From the NCBI RefSeq assembly GCF_009184895.1, contig NZ_WESE01000002.1:558001-622000 (forward strand): a DNA stretch of 64,000 nt. The letters are read 5' to 3'. Shown piece by piece: positions 56,308 to 64,000 of this stretch; positions within the stretch are counted from its first letter, which is position 1, and the number at the start of each line of letters is the position of its first letter. The notes beneath the pieces were generated by a model. It had not been told where the DNA came from. It saw only the letters and a list, made by a program, of their open reading frames with translations, and searched no databases. This DNA comes from Nostocoides sp. F2B08 (GTDB taxonomy: Bacteria; Actinomycetota; Actinomycetes; Actinomycetales; Dermatophilaceae). Both the position numbers and the translations under genes were made by a program.

Positions 56308-57084
56308 GACGCTGGCGGATAGTGGCGAAGAGGAGCAGCACGAAGGTGGTGTTGGCTATTAACCGCAGGGCGGCTCCCGACGGAACGCCACGAGACCGCT
56401 TGCCGGCGTTGCCGCTTTTGAACTACCACGGCGTCGGCCGAACGCACTGCAGATCGGAGCCGTGGGTCACTGAATTGGACGCGACGGCAACACTGATCGA
56501 ATAGCGGGGGTGTATTGACCAATCCATGCCGTGTCGTACCTTCAGGGCCCTGCGTCCCGAGTCGTGTCACGAGGCCATTATCGCTGTCTCCGCGACTCTC
56601 GTGTCGACCAGTCTCGTCCCCTTCTCGGCGTGTCGATCATTGCAACATGATGAGACCGCCTGGTTAGGGACCGCGATTTGGGTTCGACCCAAGACCTCCC
56701 CACGCTTGAGGTTGGGCCGCAGCGGTCTCTGCGCCGCCGAGGCGTGAACGGTGCGGACCAACCGAAGGAGAGGGCGGTGGACCCGGGCGCCGCCTGAGAA
56801 GAGTGAGCCGACTAGCCTTTAGAAGTTGGTTTCGCGGCACCGGCGAGGAGTCACGACATCCACCAACTGCCGAGGGAGGGCGGTGCGTGGATACTCTGGG
56901 CGAACGGACCCCGGAATCGGTGAGATTCGAGGGGCGAGCAGGCGACGATCTGGTCGCATCCGTGGGCAGGCGTCAGATCGGAGCCCTGAGCCCATCCTTC
57001 AGCTCTGCGTAGGCCAGGCTCACCCGTTGCCATGTCGATGCTCACCTCCCGGATGGTTTCCAGCACCAAGAACTGAAAGCGCAC
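56308..57084. other. 777-base stretch without a recognised gene
   Basis: Several short open frames occur on both strands, but none has a ribosome site, a recognisable motif or consistent codon use. Probably decayed island DNA between the methyltransferase and the insertion sequence. Confidence 0.6.
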
Positions 57085-57116
57085 CGTTAAGTGGCTCTTC
57101 GCCGATGAGTGTGGGG
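57085..57116 (+). repeat. ISL3-type element: left target duplication and left inverted repeat
   Basis: Target duplication CGTTAAGT (57085-57092), then a 24-base terminal repeat (57093-57116) starting GGCTCTTCGCCGATGAGTG. It matches the right end at 22 of 24 positions. Confidence 0.92.
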
Positions 57117-57215
57117 TGAGCACGGCGCGCCGGGCGGCTGGTTGAGGGGTGACGAGGTCGAGGCCCCCGAGGATCGGAGGACTTCTACCTCTCACCGATC
57201 TCAAGGACCTCGACG

Positions 57216-58473
57216 ATGCCCGAGCCTACGTTGTGCTGCCGTGTGCCCGGCGCCTACTGCGACCGTTGTGACCTGCTTGTCGGGCTGCCTGGGCTGCGCG
57301 TGATCGGGGTCGAACGTGACGGCCGTGACTGCCTGGTGGTCACGGTGGAGTCGGCCGCGGAGCCGATGGGGTGCCGCTCCTGCGGGGTCATCGCGCGAGG
57401 GCATGGCCGGGTCGACGTGCACCTGGTCGACGCGCCCGCGTTCGGGCGTCCGGTGCGGATCGTGTGGCGCAAGCGCCGCTGGTTGTGCCCGGACCCTGGC
57501 TGCGAGGTCGCCTCGTTCGTGGAGCAGGACGAGCGGGTCGCGTCCGCGCGGGCGGTGATGACGAGGCGGGCGTGCTGGTGGGTGATCGAGCAGATCCGCC
57601 GAGAGCACGCCTCGGTCAACGGGATCCGGCGTCACCTCGGGACGGGTTGGCGCACGGTGTGGGAGTCGATCAAGCCGCTGCTGCAGGCCGCCGCCGACGA
57701 CGAGTCCCGCTTCGAAGGGGTCACCATCCTCGGGGTCGATGAGCACGTGTGGCACCACGCGTCCACCAAGGCGATCGAGGACGGCGGCCGGGGCCCGAAG
57801 GAGCTGACCGGGATGGTCGACCTCACCCGAGATCCCAACGGACACATCAAGGCTCGACTGCTCGACCTGGTGCCGGGCCGGTCCGGGGCGACGTACCGGC
57901 AATGGCTCGACCAGCGAGGTGAGGCGTTCCGCTCGAGCGTGCAGATCGCGACGTTGGACCCGTTCCACGGGTACAAGAACGCCATCGATGACCAGTTGCA
58001 GGACGCCCGCTCGGTCCTTGACGCGTTCCATGTCGTCAAGCTCGCCACGCAGGTGGCGAGGACGTCCGCCGGCGGGTGCAGCAGGACACCACCGGTCACC
58101 GCGGCCGCAAGAACGACCCGCTGTACCGAATCCGCAACATCCTGCGCGCCGGGCAGGACCGGCTCACCGACCGGCAGCTCGCCCGGCTCCACGCCGCGTT
58201 CACCGCCCGGGACGAACACGTCGAAGTCGAACTCGCCTGGCAGTGTGCCCAACAGGTCCGCTCCGCTTACCACCAGCACACCCACGCCGCCGGCCGTGCC
58301 ATCGCCGAGAAGATCGTTAACACCTTCGCCTCCTGCCCGATCCCGGAGATCGCTCGTCTCGGGCGAACACTGAAGCAGTGGCGATCAGAGTTCCTCGGCT
58401 ACTTCGACACCGACGGCGCGACCAACGGCGGAACCGAAGCCATGAACGGACTGATCGAGCTCCACCGCCGCAT
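57216..58473 (+). pseudogene. ISL3-family transposase, 5' part (frameshifted and split)
   Basis: N-terminal zinc-finger-like CRSCG and CPDPGC, a helix-turn-helix region and the DDE residues ILGVDEHVW and ATLDPFHGYKNA are in frame to about 58053. Near 58054 one base is missing (GTGGCGAGGAC where GTGGTCGAGGAC is expected), and the rest (QQDTTGHRGRKNDPLYRIRN ... GTEAMNGLIELHRRI, with the third catalytic Glu) continues in another frame. The gene is cut at 58473 by the inner transposon. Adding the 3' part and the missing base gives exactly 450 codons. Not functional as it stands. Confidence 0.9.
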
Positions 58474-58478
58474 ATCGG

Positions 58479-58490
58479 TTAACCGGCCCT
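58479..58490 (+). repeat. left terminal repeat of the inner transposon
   Basis: TTAACCGGCCCT, exact inverted match to 61700-61711. Confidence 0.8.
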
Positions 58491-58584
58491 GCCTGGGGCG
58501 GCACGCCATGGGTGTGCGGGTCCCCGATTGTGGTGCCTGGCAGGTGAATGCTCGAGGTGGGCCTTCTGTGTGGAGGTGTCGAAG

Positions 58585-59649
58585 ATGGGTCTGCAGGTGC
58601 ACGACGGACCGGGCGGGCATGTGCTGCTCGGTCCCGGCGAGGATGTCGAGCTGGCGAACCGGTTCCTGGCGCACCTGTCCACGCGGTGTTTCGCGCCGGC
58701 CACCCGGCGGGCGTACGCGTACGACCTGCTCAGCTTCTTCAGGTTCTGCGACGAGCGGGATCTGACGCTGGCAGCGGTGCAGCCGATGGACGTCTTCGAC
58801 TTCCTTGCCTGGCTCCAACGGTCTTCGCCCGCGAGCCCGGATCGGGTCGTGGTGCCGCTGCGGGCCGTCCGCGGGGCGGCTCCTGCGACGATGAACCGGC
58901 GGATCGCTGCACTGCGCGGGTTGTTCGAGTTCGCGGTGGTCACCGGCGCCCGCTCCTCGAGCCCGGTCCCGACGGCAAGGACGAGCAGCAGCGTGCGGGC
59001 CCGTCGAGGCCTGCTCGGGCACCTCCGCTCTCCGGGCCGGTCAGTCGGTCAGGGGCGTCTGGTGCGACAGCCTCGCCGGCTGCCGGAGTCGTTACCAGCG
59101 CACGAGGTCGCCGCCTTCATCGCCGACCTGGGCACCGCCAGGGATCGTGCGATGGCGCTGCTGATGCTGCTGGGCGGGCTGCGCTCAGGCGAGGTGCGAG
59201 GTCTGCTGCTGCGCGACGTGGACATGGGTCTTCGCCGGGTCCTGGTCCTCGGCAAGGGCGGCAAGGAGCGGGTCGTGCCGGTGGACCGGGCGTTCTTCAC
59301 CGAGCTGGCCTGCTACCTGCGCACCGAACGCCCTCCCGGATGCTCCACCGCGGAGTGCTTCGTCGTCTTGCGTGGCCCCACCCGTGGGGCGCCGGTGACC
59401 GAGGCCGGGCTGCGACACATCTTCCGGATCCACCGCGACCGGGCTGGCGTGCCCAGGGTCCGACCGCATCGACTCCGGCACACCTACGGCACCGAGCTCG
59501 CCTCAGCCGGGATCGATCTGGTCGTCCTGCGCGATCTGATGGGACACGCCAGCCCGGAGACCACCGCCGGGTATGTCCACCTCTCCGTGGAGACCGTCGC
59601 GAATGAGTACGCCAAGGCCCGCCAGGCCCTGAGCGCGGCTGGGTCATGA
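58585..59649 (+). CDS. tyrosine recombinase (Tn554 TnpA-like)
   Basis: A 354-residue integrase. An N-terminal SAM-like core-binding domain (FAPATRRAYAYDLLSFFRFC) precedes a catalytic domain with Arg in LLGGLRSGEVRGL, Lys in GKGGKERVVP, HRLRHTYGTE, and His/Tyr in LMGHASPETTAGYVHLS, so all catalytic residues are present. The ATG at 58585 follows GGAGG by 8 bases. The stop overlaps the next start (ATGA). Confidence 0.9.
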   Translation: MGLQVHDGPGGHVLLGPGEDVELANRFLAHLSTRCFAPATRRAYAYDLLSFFRFCDERDLTLAAVQPMDVFDFLAWLQRSSPASPDRVVVPLRAVRGAAPATMNRRIAALRGLFEFAVVTGARSSSPVPTARTSSSVRARRGLLGHLRSPGRSVGQGRLVRQPRRLPESLPAHEVAAFIADLGTARDRAMALLMLLGGLRSGEVRGLLLRDVDMGLRRVLVLGKGGKERVVPVDRAFFTELACYLRTERPPGCSTAECFVVLRGPTRGAPVTEAGLRHIFRIHRDRAGVPRVRPHRLRHTYGTELASAGIDLVVLRDLMGHASPETTAGYVHLSVETVANEYAKARQALSAAGS

Positions 59650-61688
59650 CGCCCACCACGCCGCTGTTGTCCCTGGTCACGGCCACACCACAGGTCAGCG
59701 AGCCGGTATCGCCGCGCCCGGCGCCACGACTGTCGGCGGGTGAGGCACGGGATTGCCTGCAGCCGGCGCGGCTGTTGGCCGAGCACAGCGCGTACGTCGC
59801 GACGCTGGGCTGCAACCAGCAGTCCAAACGGTCACGTCGGCGCGCGGCTGAGCAGCACCTGGCAGCCTTCGTCGACCTGACGGTGTGGATGCAGCGGCCC
59901 ACCGCGACCCGGGTGGCCGAGGCGCGCCGGTTCGGGTCCTGGCCGTTCCTGTCGTGGTGTTTCGCCACCGGGCGGCTGCGCCCGGACGTCGAGCTGCTCG
60001 TCATCAAGGCCAAGGGCGCCCACTTCACGACCTGGGCGAGCCTGCACCAACGCGACGTCGACCGGGCGATGGCCGCGTCCCTGGCGCTGGGCTGGTGCGA
60101 AGAGTGGTGCCAGCAGGTCTCGGTCGCCGGGCTGGCGCTGGTGTGCATGACCCGCGGGATCGTCCTGGAGCAGCTCACCGAGGAAGACCTGCGGGCCGTG
60201 TGGGCCACGATCGAGGACTCGCCGATCCTGGCCGAGGTGACCCGCAAGCCACTGCGCGGCAGGCTTTATGGGCTGTCCATGCTCGGCTACCACCTCGGGC
60301 TCCTCCCGCACCCGCCGAGGCACCCGAACCGGCGCGCCACGACCCTGGCCGACCGTCTCGCGCCGGTGCCGCAGCCGCTGATCCGTGCCGCGATGCTGCG
60401 CTACCTGAACGTCCTGTCCACCACCCGCCGGCCCAAGACCGTCATCGAGCGGGCCGCGTGCTTCGTGGTCTTCGCCCAGTGGCTGGCCGAGCATGACCCG
60501 CAGGTGAACAGCCTGCGAGCCCTCACCCGCGTCCACCTCGAGGACTTCTTGGCCTGGCACGCCACCCGGGGCTGGCTCGGGCGAGTCGCCCGGGACCAGC
60601 ACATCTCCAAGGCCAGGCACCTGTCCGCGGTGGTCAACCTGCGCGTCTTCTTCGACGACATCACCTTGTGGGGCTGGTCCGAACGGCCACCCACCCCGGT
60701 GCTGCTGCGCTCGGACCTGCCCCGCCTGCCCGCAGCCCTGCCTCGAGCACTCACCGCCGACCAGGACCGGGCCCTGATGGCCGCGGTGCACGAGCTGGAG
60801 GACATCCCGGCCCGGGTCGGGGTCATCCTGCTGCGCGGCAGCGGGATCCGCATCGGCGAGCTGCTCGACCTTGAACTCGACTGCCTGTGGGAACTTCCCG
60901 GGCACGGCACCTGGCTCAAGGTGCCCCTCGGCAAGCTCGACACCGAACGCGTCGTTCCGCTCGACGAACCCACCCTGGCCGCCCTCCACGAATGGCTCGC
61001 CGTACGCGGAGCCCACCGCAGCCTTCCCCACCCGCGCCAGCCGCGAGACGCCGACTTCCTCTTCGTCACCGGCGGCCACCGGATGGCCGCCGCCCGGATC
61101 CGCCGCGGCCTACTCGACGCCGTCACCGCCTCAGGACTGACCGGCATCGACGACACCCCCTTGACCGTGACCCCGCACCAGCTGCGGCACACCTACGCCA
61201 CCGAGCTCATCAACGCTGGCATGAGCCTGCAATCGCTGATGATGCTTCTCGGACACGTCACCCCGGAGATGACGCTGCGCTACGCCCGCCTGGCCAACTC
61301 GACCCTGCGCACGGCCTACGACGACGCCCTGGCACGCATCCACACCAGCACGCCGCTGCCGCTGGTCATCGACTCCCGACCACCGCTGCCGGAGCCCGGT
61401 CAGTGGCTCCAAGCCGAGGCCATCAAGACCCGGCTGTCCGGCGGCTACTGCACCCGGCCCACCGCAGCCGGCGCGTGCCCCTACGCCAACATCTGTGAGC
61501 AGTGCGACAACTTCACCACCAGCGCCGCCCTGCTGCCCGTCCTCTCGGAACAGCTCCGCGACGAGCACGCCCTCCGCGACGACGCCCACCAGCGAGGCTG
61601 GACCAGCGAGGCCAAGCGACACGAGCTCGTCATCCAAGCCCTCAACGGACACCTCGACCGGGCACCCCACCTCCACCCGAACCCTTGA
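59646..61688 (+). CDS. tyrosine recombinase (Tn554 TnpB-like)
   Basis: A 680-residue integrase. Catalytic residues: GSGIRIGELLDLE, GKLDTERVVPL, HQLRHTYATELI and LLGHVTPEMTLRYARL. A C-terminal Cys cluster (YCTRPTAAGACPYANICEQC) resembles the zinc-type tail of TnpB recombinases. Translationally coupled to the first recombinase. Apparently intact, so the inner element may still be able to move. Confidence 0.9.
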   Translation: MTPTTPLLSLVTATPQVSEPVSPRPAPRLSAGEARDCLQPARLLAEHSAYVATLGCNQQSKRSRRRAAEQHLAAFVDLTVWMQRPTATRVAEARRFGSWPFLSWCFATGRLRPDVELLVIKAKGAHFTTWASLHQRDVDRAMAASLALGWCEEWCQQVSVAGLALVCMTRGIVLEQLTEEDLRAVWATIEDSPILAEVTRKPLRGRLYGLSMLGYHLGLLPHPPRHPNRRATTLADRLAPVPQPLIRAAMLRYLNVLSTTRRPKTVIERAACFVVFAQWLAEHDPQVNSLRALTRVHLEDFLAWHATRGWLGRVARDQHISKARHLSAVVNLRVFFDDITLWGWSERPPTPVLLRSDLPRLPAALPRALTADQDRALMAAVHELEDIPARVGVILLRGSGIRIGELLDLELDCLWELPGHGTWLKVPLGKLDTERVVPLDEPTLAALHEWLAVRGAHRSLPHPRQPRDADFLFVTGGHRMAAARIRRGLLDAVTASGLTGIDDTPLTVTPHQLRHTYATELINAGMSLQSLMMLLGHVTPEMTLRYARLANSTLRTAYDDALARIHTSTPLPLVIDSRPPLPEPGQWLQAEAIKTRLSGGYCTRPTAAGACPYANICEQCDNFTTSAALLPVLSEQLRDEHALRDDAHQRGWTSEAKRHELVIQALNGHLDRAPHLHPNP

Positions 61689-61699
61689 CCCCGACGACG

Positions 61700-61711
61700 A
61701 GGGCCGGTTAA
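61700..61711 (-). repeat. right terminal repeat of the inner transposon
   Basis: AGGGCCGGTTAA, the inverted complement of 58479-58490. Confidence 0.8.
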
Positions 61712-61712
61712 T

Positions 61713-61803
61713 CGCCCGCGGCTTCCGCAACCGAGACAACTACCGACTCCGCATGCTCCTCATCGGCGGCGGACTCACCCTAAAGCCCCACACTCAACGG
61801 TGA
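61713..61803 (+). pseudogene. ISL3-family transposase, 3' end
   Basis: Encodes ARGFRNRDNYRLRMLLIGGG and the last residues of the ISL3 transposase cut at 58473. The stop lies inside the right inverted repeat of the IS. Confidence 0.92.
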
Positions 61804-61817
61804 AGAGCCCGTTAAGT
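61786..61817 (+). repeat. ISL3-type element: right inverted repeat and right target duplication
   Basis: The terminal repeat 61786-61809 is the complement of 57093-57116 with two mismatches; the target duplication CGTTAAGT follows at 61810-61817. Confidence 0.92.
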
Positions 61818-62020
61818 TCTACGTGCGAAGCATCCAATGCGCCCCAAGTAGTCCGGGGCGCGGATCAGAGCAGTCCAGTGCCGACCGTTGACGAGTCCGC
61901 GAACGCATCCCCCGACATCGCCGAAAGCCCTTCAAACCCTGCGGCACGCATGCTACGAATTTCCGTAGGGATGTCCCCCTGTGGATGAAAAACACTGATC
62001 CACAGTGTAATTGACGAGTA

Positions 62021-64000
62021 GTGACGGGCGGTGACGAGGTGCACGGCGGGGTCAAGTTCTACCGTGGCAACGCCGCCGCAGCGCGCAACTACGTCGAAGC
62101 AGATCGCTCCCGGGTCGACGACTACTACCTCGCCGAGGGGACCGGCCTCGCCACCCACATAGTCGCCCTCAACAACGGCGACGGCGTCACGATTACGGAC
62201 GCCGGCCAGCTCGACGGACCGGCCTACGAGCGATGGGTCGCCGGCTACGACGTCGCCACCGGCCTGAGGAAGGGCCGGCTCCGCCAGGACGACAACGCCC
62301 TGCGCTTCGTCGAGGTCGTCGTCAACGGACCCAAGAGCTGGTCCCTCGCCGCGGCGATGCACCCAGCAGTGGCCACCGCATACGACGCCGCTCAGGACCG
62401 CGCGGCTGGCGAGATCATCGCCTGGCTCGCCGGGCACGCCACCACCCGGATCGGCCCGCGCGGCCGCCAGGTCCAGATCCCAGTCGAGCGGCTCGAGGCC
62501 GCGATCGTGCGGCACCACACCTCCCGCGCCGGTGACCCGCATCGGCACCTGCACCTGCAGATCAACGCCCGCGTCTTCGCCGCCGGCACCTGGCGAGGAC
62601 TGCACTCGGTCGGCGTCGTCGACTCCATCAACGCACTCAACGGGATGGGGCGGGCCGCGATGCAGTGCGACCCGCAGTTCCGACAGGTCCTCGCCGACCA
62701 CGGCTACACCCTCGACCCGAGCACCGGCGAGGTGAAGCAGCTCGCCGACTACATCGGCCGGTTCAGCGCCCGCGCCGAACAGATCACCCGCAACGTCGAC
62801 CGCTACGAGGCTGAGTGGCGAGCCGAGAACCCGGGCCGCGAGCCCGGACCGAAGCTGCGCGCTGCCTGGGACCGCCGCGCCTGGGCGCAGGCGCGCCCCG
62901 ACAAAGTCGCCCCCCTCGACGGTGCCGACCTCACCCGCCGCTGGAACCAGGAGCTGGCCGACCTCGGCTACGCCCCCCCGAATGCCCCCACCCCCCTGAA
63001 GAGCGTGCCGATCGCGGCGCTCAACCGCGACGCCGTCGTCGAGGTCGCCATCTCCCGCCTGGGCGCGAAGCGCTCGAGCTGGAACGCCGCTGACATCCGC
63101 GGCGAGGTCGAACGCCTCATCGCCGACGTCAACGTCATCGCGTCCGGTCCGGTGCGTCGTGAGCTCGCCGAGGACCTCACCTCCCGTGCCCTCTCTGTAT
63201 GCGTCCGCCTGCTCGAGCGGGACGACGTGCCTGAGCACGTGCGCGCATTGACCTCGAAGCGGGTCGTCGACGTCGAAGAGGCCATCACCGCCAAACTCAT
63301 CGAACGGGGAGGTTGGATAGTCGCCCAGGCGGCCTACGGTGCGACCAACTTCCCTGAACTCGACCCGACCCAGCTCGACGTGGCCCGGGTGCTCGCCGGC
63401 TACGCGCAGTTGCTGGTGGTCGAGGGCGCAGCCGGGTCGGGCAAGACCACCACGTTGGCCGCGGCGCAACAGATGCTCACCTCTCACGGCACGCGGATGG
63501 TCGTAGTGACGCCGACCCTGCAGGCGGCCAGCGTCGCCGCCGCCCAGGTCGGCGCCGAGGCCCACTCGGCAGGATGGCTGATCCATCAACACGGCTTCCG
63601 TTGGGACGACGACGGGTTCGGGTGGCGGGTAGCCAGCGATCCCCAGCCGGAAGCGCAGCTCAGGAACGGCGACCTCCTTCTGATCGACGAGGCCGGCATG
63701 CTCGATCAGGACACCGCACTCGCCCTGCTGATGATTGCCGACGAGAACCACGCTCGGGTCGCGTTCGTCGGGGACCGCCACCAGCTCCCGGCGGTCGGAC
63801 GCGGAGGTGTGCTCGACCTCGCCGCAACATGCGCGGGACCACGAGGTCGTTGGTCCCTGGAGACCGTGCACCGCTTCCGCGACCCTGAGTACGCGGACCT
63901 GTCTCTGCTGATGCGGTCAGGCGATCGTGCCGGCTACGTCTTCGACACGCTCCTGGACCGCGGTGAGGTCGTCATCCACTCCTCGATGGCTGAGGCGCTG
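62021..64000 (+). CDS. MobF/TraA-type conjugative relaxase-helicase, N-terminal part
   Basis: An open frame of 660 codons that runs off the window. The relaxase domain begins with KFYRGNAAAARNYVEADRSR and DDYYLAEGTG (nicking Tyr pair), then the metal-binding His motif PHRHLHLQINAR. A RecD-like helicase follows: VVEGAAGSGKTTTL (Walker A), LLLIDEAGMLD (Walker B), FVGDRHQLPAVGRGG. Such proteins nick and unwind DNA during conjugative transfer of plasmids or integrated elements. The GTG at 62021 is the first start after an in-frame stop at 62012; a GTG at 62039 is possible. The 203 bases between the IS and this start hold no gene. Confidence 0.88.
   Translation, partial: MTGGDEVHGGVKFYRGNAAAARNYVEADRSRVDDYYLAEGTGLATHIVALNNGDGVTITDAGQLDGPAYERWVAGYDVATGLRKGRLRQDDNALRFVEVVVNGPKSWSLAAAMHPAVATAYDAAQDRAAGEIIAWLAGHATTRIGPRGRQVQIPVERLEAAIVRHHTSRAGDPHRHLHLQINARVFAAGTWRGLHSVGVVDSINALNGMGRAAMQCDPQFRQVLADHGYTLDPSTGEVKQLADYIGRFSARAEQITRNVDRYEAEWRAENPGREPGPKLRAAWDRRAWAQARPDKVAPLDGADLTRRWNQELADLGYAPPNAPTPLKSVPIAALNRDAVVEVAISRLGAKRSSWNAADIRGEVERLIADVNVIASGPVRRELAEDLTSRALSVCVRLLERDDVPEHVRALTSKRVVDVEEAITAKLIERGGWIVAQAAYGATNFPELDPTQLDVARVLAGYAQLLVVEGAAGSGKTTTLAAAQQMLTSHGTRMVVVTPTLQAASVAAAQVGAEAHSAGWLIHQHGFRWDDDGFGWRVASDPQPEAQLRNGDLLLIDEAGMLDQDTALALLMIADENHARVAFVGDRHQLPAVGRGGVLDLAATCAGPRGRWSLETVHRFRDPEYADLSLLMRSGDRAGYVFDTLLDRGEVVIHSSMAEAL

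Larger units (their letters stand above)
58474..61712 (+). mobile_element. Tn554-like transposon with two tyrosine recombinases and no cargo
   Basis: About 3.24 kb inserted in the transposase codon ATC (HRRI-ARGF); rejoining 58473 to 61713 restores the reading frame. It contains only two tyrosine recombinase genes, of about the sizes of Tn554 TnpA and TnpB. Ends carry 12-base perfect inverted repeats TTAACCGGCCCT (58479-58490, 61700-61711). No TnpC-like gene or resistance gene is present. Confidence 0.82.
57093..61809 (+). mobile_element. ISL3-family insertion sequence, interrupted by a second transposon
   Basis: Bounded by 24-base terminal inverted repeats (57093-57116, 61786-61809) and by an exact 8-base target duplication CGTTAAGT on each side, the size ISL3 elements make. 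Total 4,717 bases; without the inner insertion (58474-61712) it is 1,478 bases, a normal ISL3 size. It carries one transposase gene, now broken twice. Confidence 0.92.

Noticed and set aside
56803-57119. Short open frames before the ISL3 element
   Set aside because: No ribosome site, no motif, and they run into the IS end.
58054-58075. Programmed ribosomal frameshift in the transposase
   Set aside because: ISL3 transposases are normally single-frame and there is no slippery heptamer; a one-base deletion explains the length exactly.
61976-62010. Origin-like GATCCACAG sequences before the relaxase
   Set aside because: Only partial resemblance to DnaA boxes, with no cluster and no replication gene nearby.

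Overview
The window is high-GC DNA (G or C in nearly every third codon position) with strong GGAGG-type ribosome sites, several probably leaderless regulator genes and an actinobacterial gyrase locus (recF, DUF721/dciA, gyrB, gyrA, DUF3566, tRNA-Ile, tRNA-Ala). This points to an actinobacterium of the Micrococcales. A relative of Intrasporangiaceae such as Janibacter or Terrabacter is my best guess, but the genus cannot be proved from the sequence alone. All family names below come from motif recognition by eye; no database search was run.

Layout. (1) 1-897: end of recF and the DUF721/dciA gene. (2) 898-36675: about 35.8 kb of accessory metabolism lying where gyrB normally follows within a few hundred bases. 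It holds a secreted M14 carboxypeptidase; an ABC exporter with a divergent MarR regulator; a phenol hydroxylase and meta-cleavage cluster (7237-21888) with two divergent IclR regulators; an ArsR/SRPBCC pair; a DUF1801 gene; a LacI regulator; a ferric-reductase-like flavocytochrome; a carbohydrate ABC importer with a divergent 1,140-residue glycoside-phosphorylase-like protein; a lipase-like hydrolase; and an enoyl-CoA hydratase. (3) 36676-42716: gyrB, gyrA, a DUF3566 gene, tRNA-Ile(GAT) and tRNA-Ala(TGC). (4) 42720-64000: a genomic island of visibly different composition. It carries a Z1/ParB-like/PD-(D/E)xK/cytosine methyltransferase/Vsr restriction-type cluster. Next comes an unusual nucleotide-handling group: an NDK-like protein, an ITPase-kinase fusion, a beta-RFAP-synthase-like GHMP protein, a two-helix membrane protein with a PLD-like domain, and a second cytosine methyltransferase. 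After that lie an ISL3-family insertion sequence that has itself been split by a Tn554-like two-recombinase transposon, and the start of a MobF/TraA relaxase-helicase that runs off the window.

How the genes work together. Phenol is hydroxylated to catechol by the diiron enzyme DmpLMNO with reductase DmpP. Catechol is cleaved by DmpB, whose iron is probably kept reduced by the small ferredoxin. The aldehyde goes through DmpC, DmpI and DmpH, then DmpE, DmpG and DmpF, to pyruvate and acetyl-CoA. No DmpD hydrolase and no DmpK are seen. The same inverted repeat, CGTTCC-N7-GGAACG, stands upstream of both operons and, with one mismatch, at the start of one IclR gene, so it is the likely IclR-type operator. 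In the sugar locus the palindrome AGAGAGCGCTCTCT lies at or near the predicted transcription start of both divergent transcription units and again just behind the lacI-type gene, so one regulator probably controls the locus.

The most interesting parts are the putative nucleotide-based defence module (51268-56307), the Z1 restriction cluster, the precisely readable nested transposon, the two regulatory site families, and a family of intergenic palindromes spread through the native DNA.
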